Shown: positions 8,608 through 16,592 of the stretch, in pieces
Numbering within the stretch: the stretch's first letter is position 1
Layout: each line of letters begins with the position of its first letter
NCBI GenBank assembly: GCA_910584585.1
Contig: CAJUBP010000012.1
Location: 1 to 64,000 of the forward strand
From: an uncultured Lachnospiraceae bacterium
Lineage (GTDB): Bacteria > Bacillota > Clostridia > Lachnospirales > Lachnospiraceae
Direction: 5' to 3'
Length of the DNA stretch: 64,000 bases
Translations under genes and position numbers: made by a program
The notes under the pieces: model-generated
Seen by the model: the letters and a program-made list of their open reading frames with translations, nothing else
Database searches by the model: none
Told to the model about the DNA's origin: nothing

Positions 8608-10296
8608 ATGAATAAGATTCAGAAGAAATTCACAAGAAGAAAACTGGGGCTGTGGGCAGCCGTGCTGGTAGGCGCGGGGATGCTGCTCCATGCAGATCAG
8701 GCGCAGGCGTCATCCGCGTCCAATTACGATTACAATGTAATCACGGACGCGGAAGAAAAGGTGAATCCCAAAGACAAAGTTTCGGATTCAAAGGGAATCC
8801 AGAGCGTGCTGAACAAAGCCATTGGTTCCAAGAAAGAAATCACCATCTATTTTCCAGCGGGAACTTATAACATTGACAAGACCCTTCGGGTGTATTCCAA
8901 TACCCATTTAATTCTTGACAAAGACGCGGTTCTCTACCGAATGGACAGTTGGATCGACCGGGAAGTTCTGTTCAATGTAGACCAGAACAGTAAGCGGGAT
9001 GTGGTAGGGAAATATAATATGTCCAAAAACATCACCATAGAAGGCGGAACCATTGACGGCGGCAATACGGCCAAGGCCACCAAGGGAACCGATGTGGTTC
9101 GTTTTGACCACGCAGAGAATATTACCGTCAAAAACTGTACCATTAAGAATACCTATGACTGCCATATCTTGGAACTGGTAGGCGTCAAAAACGGAGTGGT
9201 TCAAGGATGTACATTTACCGGGTTCCGCTATAAGAAAGGCAAGGAAAATAATTATACATACGCAAGAGAAGCCATTCAGATAGAGACGGCGTGGAAAACC
9301 AACGGGGAGCCATGGGCAAGAGGTTCTGTCATTGACGGAACTTCCTGTAAAAATGTGTTGATCGATAACAATAAATTTAACGACATACCCTGCGGCGTAG
9401 GCCAGCACCGCCATACAAAAGACGGAAAGTACAGGAATGAAGATATCACCATTACCAATAATACGCTTACCTGTTCTTCCAAAAACAAGGCGGCAAAGAT
9501 TGCGATCACCTGTATCGGCATCAACAATCTTACGGTAAAGAACAATATTGTCAAAGGGCCTTACCAGTTTGCGATGCATGTGATGGTTGCGGACGGAGTG
9601 GTGATCGAGGGCAATCAGGCAGATGGGATGAAAAAGAACGGAATTATGGTGGATTCCGGGAAAAATGTAGTGATTTCCAACAATACCCTGAAAAATATTG
9701 CGAAGCACGGAATTTCCATCGGCGGCGGAACCGTGAAGAAAGTTTCCGGAAACAAAATCACCAATGTCAAGTGGAACGGAATCAGCGTAGACGACGGAAA
9801 GGTCACCAGCATTACAGGAAATACCATCAACAAAGCGAAAAAGCACGGTATTTCTATTATTGATATCCATGGAAAAGCAGACTGCTCCCTGAAAAATATT
9901 TCAGACAACAATATCAGCAACACCGGCGAGAACGGAATCTGCATCAACAAGGCTAAGGTTACCAATGTGAACGGGAATACCTTAAAGACCATCAAGAAGA
10001 GCGGAATTGTGCTGATTGCCGGAAGCATCGGTTCCGGCAAGAGCCGTACAAAGGGAGTTCAGGGAAATACAATTACCGGATGCAAGCAGCACGGGATCGT
10101 GGCAATGAGCGGAACCATTTCTTCCATTGGAAAAAATAAGATTTCCAACATGGGCGTAAATGGGATTTCCTTATCCGGGAACTCCAAAGTTTACTATATC
10201 ATAAAAAATAACATAAAGAAATGCAAGAGAAACGGTATCTTCAACGGCTCTACTTACACCAAGATCAAAATGCAGGGGAATACCGGGCAGAAATAG
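8608..10296 (+). CDS. Secreted right-handed parallel beta-helix repeat protein
   Basis: This 562-residue protein has a signal peptide (basic start, hydrophobic WAAVLVGAGMLL, cleavage after QAQA, about residue 35). The body has the plan of a pectate-lyase/glycosidase-type beta-helix. A GTYNIDKTL segment near the start is typical of the N-terminal cap. About 20 coils follow with motifs such as NITV-x-N-x-TI, NGI-x-V and GNTI, and HGI(S/V) recurs in the second half. Obvious catalytic residues cannot be assigned by eye. It may bind or cleave a cell-surface or host polysaccharide. The start is supported by TGGAGG at 8596-8601. No sortase or anchor motif is present at the C-terminus. Confidence 0.8.
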   Translation: MNKIQKKFTRRKLGLWAAVLVGAGMLLHADQAQASSASNYDYNVITDAEEKVNPKDKVSDSKGIQSVLNKAIGSKKEITIYFPAGTYNIDKTLRVYSNTHLILDKDAVLYRMDSWIDREVLFNVDQNSKRDVVGKYNMSKNITIEGGTIDGGNTAKATKGTDVVRFDHAENITVKNCTIKNTYDCHILELVGVKNGVVQGCTFTGFRYKKGKENNYTYAREAIQIETAWKTNGEPWARGSVIDGTSCKNVLIDNNKFNDIPCGVGQHRHTKDGKYRNEDITITNNTLTCSSKNKAAKIAITCIGINNLTVKNNIVKGPYQFAMHVMVADGVVIEGNQADGMKKNGIMVDSGKNVVISNNTLKNIAKHGISIGGGTVKKVSGNKITNVKWNGISVDDGKVTSITGNTINKAKKHGISIIDIHGKADCSLKNISDNNISNTGENGICINKAKVTNVNGNTLKTIKKSGIVLIAGSIGSGKSRTKGVQGNTITGCKQHGIVAMSGTISSIGKNKISNMGVNGISLSGNSKVYYIIKNNIKKCKRNGIFNGSTYTKIKMQGNTGQK

Positions 10297-10375
10297 AGAG
10301 TTTCCGGCGTTCCGTAAGTTTTGCCGCCAGGATGCATGAGAGCAGGAAATGCTTTGAATATGGAAGGAAGCGAAC

Positions 10376-10855
10376 ATGGACGTAAAGATCTACACAGACG
10401 GCGCGGCCCGGGGCAACCCGGACGGGCCGGGCGGATACGGCGCAGTTTTGGTCTATATGGATCGGGAAGGAAAAATCTATAAAAAGGAAATATCAGCCGG
10501 CTACCGAAAAACCACCAATAACCGCATGGAACTGATGGCGGTGATCCGCAGCCTGCAGGAATTAAACCGGCCCTGTCAGGTGGAATTGTATTCTGATTCC
10601 AAATATGTGGTGGACGCCTTTAATCAGAACTGGGTGTCCGGCTGGCTGAAAAAGGGTTGGAAGAAATCAGACGGCAAACCAGTGAAAAATATCGATCTCT
10701 GGAAGACATTGTTACAGGTGATGGCGCCCCATCAGGTGAAATTCATCTGGGTCAAGGGCCACGACGGCCATGTGATGAATGAACGCTGCGACGCCCTTGC
10801 CACAGAAGCGGCGGACGGGGAGAATTTGTTAGAAGACGTGCCGCTTGTTTTTTGA
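10376..10855 (+). CDS. rnhA: Ribonuclease HI
   Basis: This 159-residue enzyme degrades RNA in RNA-DNA hybrids such as R-loops and primers. The catalytic DEDD set is visible: D8 (YTDGA), E52 (NRMEL), D74 (YSDSKYV) and D139 (ERCDALA). The WVKGHDG loop supplies the usual His. Length and motifs match bacterial type 1 RNase H, including the basic protrusion segment (GWLKKGWKK). An AAGGAAG ribosome binding site precedes the ATG. Confidence 0.96.
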   Translation: MDVKIYTDGAARGNPDGPGGYGAVLVYMDREGKIYKKEISAGYRKTTNNRMELMAVIRSLQELNRPCQVELYSDSKYVVDAFNQNWVSGWLKKGWKKSDGKPVKNIDLWKTLLQVMAPHQVKFIWVKGHDGHVMNERCDALATEAADGENLLEDVPLVF

Positions 10856-10880
10856 TTTTTTCATATACTTTTGATATTTC

Positions 10881-10909
10881 TTGAAAATCGGCCCGTCATA
10901 TGATATGAT
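10881..10909 (+). promoter_or_regulatory. Promoter of the microprotein-alaS transcript
   Basis: TTGAAA (10881-10886), 17 bases, then TATGAT (10904-10909). The AGGAGG of the 47-residue ORF follows 11 bases later, so the leader is very short. There is no T-box before alaS. Confidence 0.65.
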
Positions 10910-10933
10910 TAACACTTGATAGGAGGTGCTTTT

Positions 10934-11077
10934 ATGACGTTTTTGGCCAGTTTGATACAGTATGCTTTGAAGTTTGTGCTTATGGCGGCAGTAGCCGGAT
11001 GCGGACTTTTTCTGGGAAAGAAGCTGCGCGACAGAAAAGACAGCAAGACGGCGGCAATGACACAGCAAGAGAAATAG
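10934..11077 (+). CDS. Small single-span membrane protein (47 aa)
   Basis: The ORF begins MTFLASLIQYALKF and has a hydrophobic span, residues ~4-30, ending in GCGLFLGKKLR. A charged tail (RDRKDSKTAAMTQQEK) follows, giving an N-out/C-in single-pass topology. A perfect AGGAGG (10921-10926) lies 7 bases before the ATG. It ends 19 bases before the alaS start and shares its promoter. No function is known to me. Its position ahead of alaS and behind a dedicated promoter argues for a real, translated gene. Confidence 0.75.
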   Translation: MTFLASLIQYALKFVLMAAVAGCGLFLGKKLRDRKDSKTAAMTQQEK

Positions 11078-11096
11078 ACATTGGAGGAAATTGGTC

Positions 11097-13748
11097 GTGA
11101 AGAAGTATGGAGTAAATGAACTGCGCAGGATGTATCTGGAATTTTTTGAAAGCAAAGAGCATCTGGCGATGAAGAGCTTTTCTCTGGTGCCCCACAACGA
11201 TAACAGCCTGCTGCTTATCAATGCGGGAATGGCGCCGCTGAAGCCATATTTTACCGGACAGGAGATTCCGCCCAAAAAGCGCGTGACTACCTGTCAGAAA
11301 TGTATTCGTACCGGAGATATAGAGAATGTGGGTAAGACGGCAAGACATCTTACTTTTTTTGAAATGTTGGGCAACTTTTCCTTTGGAGATTATTTTAAGC
11401 ATGAAGCCATTGCCTGGAGTTGGGAATTTTTAACAGAGGTGATCGGCATGGAGCCGGAGCGGCTCTATCCTTCCATTTACGGAGAGGATGAGGAAGCCTT
11501 TGAGATCTGGACCAAGGAAGTGGGAGTTCCGGCAGAGAAGATTACCCGGTTTTACCGGGATGAGAATGGAAAATGCGACAATTTCTGGGAGCACGGCGCA
11601 GGCCCCTGCGGCCCCTGTTCTGAGATTTACTATGACAGAGGGGAAGCCTACGGCTGCGGCAGACCCGATTGCAAGGTGGGCTGCGACTGCGACCGCTTTA
11701 TGGAAGTGTGGAATAATGTATTTACCCAGTTTGACGGAGACGGACACGGGAATTATGAGGAGCTTGCCAACAAGAATATTGACACAGGCATGGGCTTAGA
11801 GCGTCTGGCGGTGGTGGTGCAAGATGTGAATTCCGTGTTTGACATTGATACCATGAAGGCTATCCGGGACAAAGTATGTGAGATTTCCGGCAAGACTTAC
11901 CAGACAGACGTTATGGATGATGTGTCCATCCGGCTGATTACCGATCATATGCGTTCCGCGACCTTTATGATTTCCGACGGCATTATGCCCAGCAATGAGG
12001 GACGGGGCTATGTGCTCCGGCGCCTGATCCGGCGGGCGGCCCGTCACGGCAGGCTTCTTGGAATCAGCGGGAAATTCCTGGCTTCTTTGAGCGCAACGGT
12101 GATTTCGGAGAGCAAGGACGGATATCCGGAACTGGAAGAGAAGAAAGAATTTATTTTCAAGGTTTTGACTCAAGAAGAGGAGAAATTTGACAAGACCATC
12201 GATCAGGGCCTCAGCATTCTGGCAGAAATGCAGGAGGAAATGCAGAAGGAAGGAACGAAGGTTTTGTCTGGAGCGCATACCTTTAAATTGTACGACACCT
12301 ACGGGTTCCCGGTGGATTTGACCCAGGAGATTCTGGAGGAAAAGGGATTTTCCATTGATGAGGAGGGATTCCGAAGCTGCATGGAAGAGCAGAGGAAGAA
12401 AGCTAGAAGTGCAAGAAAAGAAACTAATTACATGGGAGCTGACGCCACCGTGTATGATGAGATCGATCCCTCTGTGACTACGGAATTTGTAGGATATGAT
12501 CGTCTTACGCACAACTCCGAGATTACAGTGCTGACCACAGAGACAGAGCTGACAGAGGCGCTGTCGGACGGCGACAGAGGAACCATTATTGTAAAAGAGA
12601 CCCCGTTTTACGCCACCATGGGCGGACAGAATGCCGACACAGGCGTCATCCGCGCCGGAGAGAATGAATTCCGTGTGGAGGACACTATCCACCTGCGGGG
12701 CGGCAAAATCGGCCATGTAGGCAGGGTGACCCAGGGAATGTTTAAAATAGGCGATGCGGTAGAACTGTCCGTGGCGGAAGAACAGCGGGGGCTGATTGGA
12801 AGAAACCACAGCGCCACCCATCTGCTTCAGAAGGCCCTTCGGGAAGTGCTGGGCACTCATGTGGAGCAGCATGGTTCCGATGTGAACGCGGACAGGCTTC
12901 GGTTTGACTTTTCCCATTTTGCGGCTATGACTCCGGAGGAAATTGCCCGGACGGAAGCTATTGTAAATGAAAAAATCGCGGCGTCCCTTCCGGTTGTGAC
13001 AGAAGTGATGACCTTAGAAGAAGCCAAAAAGACAGGAGCCATGGCGTTATTCGGCGAGAAATACGGCGATTTAGTCCGTGTGGTGAAGATGGGCGATTTT
13101 TCAGTGGAGCTGTGCGGCGGCACCCATGTGGCCAATACCAGCAGCATCAGCGCCTTTAAGATTATTTCAGAATCCGGCGTGGCGGCAGGCGTGCGCCGAA
13201 TTGAAGCGCTGACCTCCAAGGCTGTGTTGGAATATTATGATAAACTGGAAGAAACGCTCCATGCGGCGGCCAAAACGGTAAAGACCAATCCGGCAGGGCT
13301 GGTGGAGAAATTAGAGCATCTGATGGCGGACTTGAAAGCGCTGCAGAGTGAGAATGAATCCTTAAAGAGCAAAGCGGCTAAGGACGCTCTGGGCGATGTG
13401 ATGAATCAGGTAACTGAAGTAAAAGGCGTCAAACTGCTGGCCATAAGCGTTGCAGGCGTAGATATGAACGGATTGCGGGATTTGGGTGATCAGTTGAAGG
13501 GCCAGCTGGGCGAAGGCGTGGTGGTGCTTGCCTCAGAAAAAGACGGCAAGGTGAACCTGATTGCCATGGCCACAGAGGAAGCCATGAAGAAAGGCGCCCA
13601 TGCAGGCAATTTGATTAAAGCCATTGCAGGAAAAGTAGGCGGAGGCGGCGGCGGACGCCCCAATATGGCGCAGGCCGGCGGCAAGAATCCGGCAGGCATC
13701 AAAGATGCCATAGCAGAAGTGAAAACTGTTCTGGAGGGTCAGGTATAG
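11097..13748 (+). CDS. alaS: Alanyl-tRNA synthetase
   Basis: This protein of about 883 residues has the full class II architecture: an N-terminal catalytic domain (GMAPLKPYF, motif-2-like region, GRGYVLRRLIRRAAR), an editing domain with HSATH (H571-H575) and CGGTH (C673, H677), and a C-terminal DHHA1/oligomerisation domain ending in a Gly-rich RNA-binding loop (GGGGGGRPNMAQAGG). It charges tRNA-Ala and edits Ser/Gly mischarging. I place the start at GTG 11097, since GGAGGA (11083-11088) is only 2 bases from the TTG at 11091 but 8 from this GTG. It is cotranscribed with the microprotein upstream. Confidence 0.96.
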   Translation: MKKYGVNELRRMYLEFFESKEHLAMKSFSLVPHNDNSLLLINAGMAPLKPYFTGQEIPPKKRVTTCQKCIRTGDIENVGKTARHLTFFEMLGNFSFGDYFKHEAIAWSWEFLTEVIGMEPERLYPSIYGEDEEAFEIWTKEVGVPAEKITRFYRDENGKCDNFWEHGAGPCGPCSEIYYDRGEAYGCGRPDCKVGCDCDRFMEVWNNVFTQFDGDGHGNYEELANKNIDTGMGLERLAVVVQDVNSVFDIDTMKAIRDKVCEISGKTYQTDVMDDVSIRLITDHMRSATFMISDGIMPSNEGRGYVLRRLIRRAARHGRLLGISGKFLASLSATVISESKDGYPELEEKKEFIFKVLTQEEEKFDKTIDQGLSILAEMQEEMQKEGTKVLSGAHTFKLYDTYGFPVDLTQEILEEKGFSIDEEGFRSCMEEQRKKARSARKETNYMGADATVYDEIDPSVTTEFVGYDRLTHNSEITVLTTETELTEALSDGDRGTIIVKETPFYATMGGQNADTGVIRAGENEFRVEDTIHLRGGKIGHVGRVTQGMFKIGDAVELSVAEEQRGLIGRNHSATHLLQKALREVLGTHVEQHGSDVNADRLRFDFSHFAAMTPEEIARTEAIVNEKIAASLPVVTEVMTLEEAKKTGAMALFGEKYGDLVRVVKMGDFSVELCGGTHVANTSSISAFKIISESGVAAGVRRIEALTSKAVLEYYDKLEETLHAAAKTVKTNPAGLVEKLEHLMADLKALQSENESLKSKAAKDALGDVMNQVTEVKGVKLLAISVAGVDMNGLRDLGDQLKGQLGEGVVVLASEKDGKVNLIAMATEEAMKKGAHAGNLIKAIAGKVGGGGGGRPNMAQAGGKNPAGIKDAIAEVKTVLEGQV

Positions 13749-13831
13749 CGCGCTGGAATTGTCAAAAGGCAGGTACAGCCCGTGAGAGCAGCCATATAGA
13801 GGCCGTATTTAAAAGTTTTCTATAAAAATGG

Positions 13832-13859
13832 TTGACTTACCGGAAATTTCTGTTATAAT
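13832..13859 (+). promoter_or_regulatory. Promoter of rpsU
   Basis: TTGACT (13832-13837), a 16-base spacer and TATAAT (13854-13859). The leader to the ATG at 13937 is about 70 bases and contains GGAGGGAGG. Confidence 0.8.
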
Positions 13860-13936
13860 TAATAGCAGTGCAATAAAATGACCCAAACAGTTGAATATGC
13901 ACAATACGCAACTGGAGGGAGGTTAGGTGTGAGACT

Positions 13937-14113
13937 ATGTCAAATGTAATCGTTAAAGAAAACGAGACGTTAGATAGCGCTTTACGCAGATTCAAAAGAA
14001 ACTGTGCGAAGGCTGGTATTCAGCAGGAGATTCGTAAGAGAGAGCATTACGAAAAGCCAAGCGTAAGACGCAAGAAGAAATCCGAAGCGGCAAGAAAGCG
14101 TAAATATAATTAA
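13937..14113 (+). CDS. rpsU: 30S ribosomal protein bS21
   Basis: This 58-residue, highly basic protein has the bS21 hallmarks: an N-terminal SNVIVKENE, then LRRFKRNCAKAGI, then a Lys/Arg-rich tail (PSVRRKKKSEAARKRK). bS21 binds the 30S platform near the anti-Shine-Dalgarno region and assists initiation. The gene has its own strong promoter and a terminator, so it is monocistronic. The AGGGAGG-type ribosome binding site lies about 13-19 bases upstream. Confidence 0.96.
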   Translation: MSNVIVKENETLDSALRRFKRNCAKAGIQQEIRKREHYEKPSVRRKKKSEAARKRKYN

Positions 14114-14117
14114 TTTA

Positions 14118-14168
14118 AAAGAGAATTCCTCTGGAACATCCATTAAGAATGGAAGTTTTAGAGGAATT
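14118..14168 (+). terminator. Inverted repeat after rpsU
   Basis: AGAATTCCTCT pairs with AGAGGAATTCT across an inner hairpin (TCCATT/AATGGA). The following TGAATTATT is a weak U-tract. It may act together with the stronger hairpin 30 bases on. Confidence 0.6.
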
Positions 14169-14200
14169 CTTGAATTATTCCCCGTTAAATTTGAGAGAGA

Positions 14201-14262
14201 AAAAACTCCTTTTCTGATAAGAACCAAAGTATATGGATTACTTATCGAATAGGAGTTTTTTT
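14201..14262. terminator. Strong, probably bidirectional terminator
   Basis: AAAAACTCCT (14201-14210) pairs with AGGAGTTTTT (14251-14260), with an inner GATAAG/CTTATC stem. A-runs on one side and T-runs on the other make it usable from both directions. Confidence 0.75.
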
Positions 14263-14271
14263 CATTAAAAA

Positions 14272-14300
14272 GAATATTTCTCCAGGCATGTACATATATA
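14272..14300 (+). promoter_or_regulatory. Sigma-E-type promoter of the spoIIIA operon
   Basis: GAATATT (14272-14278) and CATATATA (14293-14300) with a 14-base spacer closely match the sigma-E consensus. They sit about 110 bases before spoIIIAA. Sigma-E control of spoIIIA is established in Bacillus; its use here is inferred. Confidence 0.6.
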
Positions 14301-14409
14301 TGGAATCAGGTACGAAAGGTTGGACAACAGAAAGCTGCAGCAAAAGTACCGGAATGATTCAGGCAGGACGCGGAAAAAATCAGAATGGCCGCAGCAGGGA
14401 GGATATCGC

Positions 14410-15366
14410 ATGGAGGAAATTATCAGAGTATTTCCGGGGGCGTTAAGGGAACTCTGCCGAAAAAGCTTTGAAGAGGGCAGGGAACCGGAGGAAATCAGGC
14501 TGCGGATCGGACAGCCTGTATTGGCGTCAGGCCGGGGGAAAGAATGGTTCTGGGACAGGGAAGGCTGCCGGGTGAGAGAAGCGTCTTATCTCTCAGAAAG
14601 TTCTCAGAGCGCCTATCTCTGGACCGAGCAGGATATGAAAGAAACTTTGGCCAGAATGAGCCAGTACTCCATGTATGCCCTGGAGGAAGAAATCCGCAGC
14701 GGTTTTTTCACCATTCAGGGCGGGCACCGGATCGGGGTGGCGGGAAAAGCAGTCTGTCAGCAGGGCAAAATCACGGCAATCCGCAGTATCTCCAGCCTGA
14801 ACATCCGTGTGGCGAGACAGAAGAAGGACTGTGCCAGAGAGCTGCTTTTCTGGCTGTGCCAAAAAGGGAGTATTTACAATACATTGATCCTTTCTCCGCC
14901 TGGGGTGGGGAAGACCACCATGCTTCGGGACTGTATCCGATTGCTGTCAGAAGGGACGTCGCTGCTGCCGGGAGCCAAAATCGGCCTGGTGGACGAGCGG
15001 GGAGAGGTGGCGGCCAGCTTTTTCGGAATTCCTCAGAACGATCTTGGCTGCCGCACAGACGTGCTGGACGCCTGCCCCAAGGCGGAGGGAATGAAACTGC
15101 TGCTGCGGAGCATGTCGCCTCAGATTATAGCGGTGGATGAACTGGGCGGCAAAGAGGACTGTCTGGCGGTGGAAGAGGTTCTCCACTGCGGCTGCCGGAT
15201 GCTTGGGACCATGCATGCGGGGAGTATCGAAGAACTGGGGGAAAAAAAGTATTTGAAGAGATGGATCAGACGGGAGTATTTTGAACGGTTTGTGCTGTTG
15301 AGTCTGGGAGAGAAAGGGGAGAGGAAGTTTTCCGTATATGACGGAAAGCTGCAGAAATTATGCTGA
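14410..15366 (+). CDS. spoIIIAA: Stage III sporulation protein AA (ATPase)
   Basis: This 318-residue secretion-type AAA ATPase resembles the type II/IV secretion ATPases. The Walker A is at 163-170 (PPGVGKTT), and a VDERGEVAA motif and a Walker-B-like IIAVDELGG follow. It powers the SpoIIIA-SpoIIQ feeding-tube channel between mother cell and forespore. The start at 14410 follows AGGGAGG; a longer frame from TTG 14320 has a poorer signal. It overlaps spoIIIAB by 7 bases (ATGCTGA), so translation is coupled. Confidence 0.95.
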   Translation: MEEIIRVFPGALRELCRKSFEEGREPEEIRLRIGQPVLASGRGKEWFWDREGCRVREASYLSESSQSAYLWTEQDMKETLARMSQYSMYALEEEIRSGFFTIQGGHRIGVAGKAVCQQGKITAIRSISSLNIRVARQKKDCARELLFWLCQKGSIYNTLILSPPGVGKTTMLRDCIRLLSEGTSLLPGAKIGLVDERGEVAASFFGIPQNDLGCRTDVLDACPKAEGMKLLLRSMSPQIIAVDELGGKEDCLAVEEVLHCGCRMLGTMHAGSIEELGEKKYLKRWIRREYFERFVLLSLGEKGERKFSVYDGKLQKLC

Positions 15367-15875
15367 AGCTTTTGGGCAGTATTCTGATTCTTTCGGCGTC
15401 GCTGCTGTATGGCTGGAAGGTGAATGAGGAACAAAAAGAGCATGTGGAACAGTTGATTGCCATGAAAGAAATGTTTCTGATGCTGCAGGGAGAGATTTCT
15501 TATGCCAGAACTCCTTTGCGGGAAGCGTTTCTTCAAATAGCCGCTCAGGGAAAAGAACCTTTCTCCGGTTTTTTAAAGCGGGCGGCGGAGGGGATGGGGG
15601 AGCAGGAGGGGAGTATGGGAGAATTCTGGGGCAGGCTGGTGGAAGAGGAAGCAGGGGAATTTTATTTTACCAGAGAAGAGCAGGGGCTGCTGAAACGGGC
15701 AGGTGAGAATTTCGGATATCTGGATGTGCAGATGCAGTTAAAGAATCTGGAATTGTACATGGAACAGGCGGAAGTGTTCATCCAAAACGCTCAGAAAGAA
15801 TTGAAGGACAGGCAGAAAATCGCCCGTACCTTAAGTCTGATGTGCGGCTTATTTCTGGTAATTCTGCTGATTTAA
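15360..15875 (+). CDS. spoIIIAB: Stage III sporulation protein AB
   Basis: This 171-residue protein resembles GspF/PilC-type secretion-platform proteins in simplified form. It has an N-terminal hydrophobic segment (LLGSILILSASLLYGW), a long helical, Glu-rich middle part containing the conserved EI-[SR]-Y-[AS]-x-T-P-L segment, and a C-terminal hydrophobic segment (LMCGLFLVILLI). It is part of the SpoIIIA-SpoIIQ channel at the forespore membrane. Its ATG overlaps the spoIIIAA stop. Confidence 0.93.
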   Translation: MLKLLGSILILSASLLYGWKVNEEQKEHVEQLIAMKEMFLMLQGEISYARTPLREAFLQIAAQGKEPFSGFLKRAAEGMGEQEGSMGEFWGRLVEEEAGEFYFTREEQGLLKRAGENFGYLDVQMQLKNLELYMEQAEVFIQNAQKELKDRQKIARTLSLMCGLFLVILLI

Positions 15876-15898
15876 CGCAAGGACGCGCGGAGGAAGCT

Positions 15899-16093
15899 AT
15901 GAGTATAAGTTTGATTTTTAAAATTGCGGCAGTTGGGATACTGGTTACCGTGTTAAGCCAGGTTTTGAAACACAGCGGGCGGGAGGAACATGCCTTTCTC
16001 ACCAGTCTGGCAGGGCTTTTGATTGTGCTGTTTTGGATTGTGCCATACATCTATGAACTGTTTGAGACGATGAGGAACCTGTTTGCTTTATAG
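15899..16093 (+). CDS. spoIIIAC: Stage III sporulation protein AC
   Basis: This 64-residue protein has two hydrophobic segments separated by a short polar loop (KHSGREEH), as in Bacillus SpoIIIAC (68 aa). GGAGGA lies 5 bases before the ATG at 15899. A longer frame beginning inside spoIIIAB is not supported. It is a membrane component of the SpoIIIA channel complex. Confidence 0.92.
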   Translation: MSISLIFKIAAVGILVTVLSQVLKHSGREEHAFLTSLAGLLIVLFWIVPYIYELFETMRNLFAL

Positions 16094-16195
16094 AGCTGTA
16101 AATCTGAGAATGACAGGAAAGCATCGGGAGTGAGAATTTGATAAGGAGCTGTACATAAGTTATTTCTGCACAGTTCCTAACCATGGAGAGTCGGA
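16094..16195 (+). other. 102-base gap with hairpin inside the spoIIIA operon
   Basis: Most genes of this operon touch or overlap, but here there are 102 bases. They contain GGAGCTGT pairing with ACAGTTCC (16145-16172). There is no U-tract, so this is unlikely to be a full terminator. It may modulate the spoIIIAC:AD ratio or mark an RNA-processing site. Confidence 0.35.
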
Positions 16196-16582
16196 ATGGA
16201 TATTTTAAAAATAGCAGTTCTGGGCATTGCGGGAATGCTGCTTGGAATTCTGCTGAAAGAACAGAAAAAAGAATATGAATTATTCGTCATGCTGGGCGTG
16301 TCTCTGTGCATTTTTTATTTTATTATGTCCAAGCTGGAGCTGGTGCTGTCAGTGATAAACAGAATGCAGGATTATGTCAGGCTGGATACCGGATACATTG
16401 CCATTCTGATTAAAATGATCGGGATTACCTATGTGGCGGAATTTTCATCCAATCTCTGCAAGGACGCGGGGTATCAGGCGGTGGCCGGCCAGATTGAGAT
16501 GTTTGGAAAGCTGTCGATTCTGGTGATCAGCATGCCGGTGCTGCTGGTGCTGCTGGAAACCATAGGGGAGTTTTTGAGTTGA
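16196..16582 (+). CDS. spoIIIAD: Stage III sporulation protein AD
   Basis: This 128-residue multi-span membrane protein has four hydrophobic stretches. The segment YVAEFSSNLCKDAGY followed by AGQIEMFGK is the conserved SpoIIIAD signature region. It is a channel-complex membrane subunit. Its stop overlaps the ribosome binding region of spoIIIAE. Confidence 0.94.
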   Translation: MDILKIAVLGIAGMLLGILLKEQKKEYELFVMLGVSLCIFYFIMSKLELVLSVINRMQDYVRLDTGYIAILIKMIGITYVAEFSSNLCKDAGYQAVAGQIEMFGKLSILVISMPVLLVLLETIGEFLS

Positions 16583-16592
16583 GGTGGACAGG

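Noticed and set aside
8908..9870. 320-codon open frame antisense to the beta-helix gene
   Set aside because: It is a shadow of a well-supported gene with clear repeats and a signal peptide; it has no ribosome binding site and no recognisable motif.
10881..11097. T-box riboswitch before alaS
   Set aside because: The leader between promoter and first start codon is under 30 bases and has no T-box or specifier stem.
11796..12917. 373-codon open frame antisense to alaS
   Set aside because: alaS motifs are continuous across this stretch; the antisense frame shows no family features.
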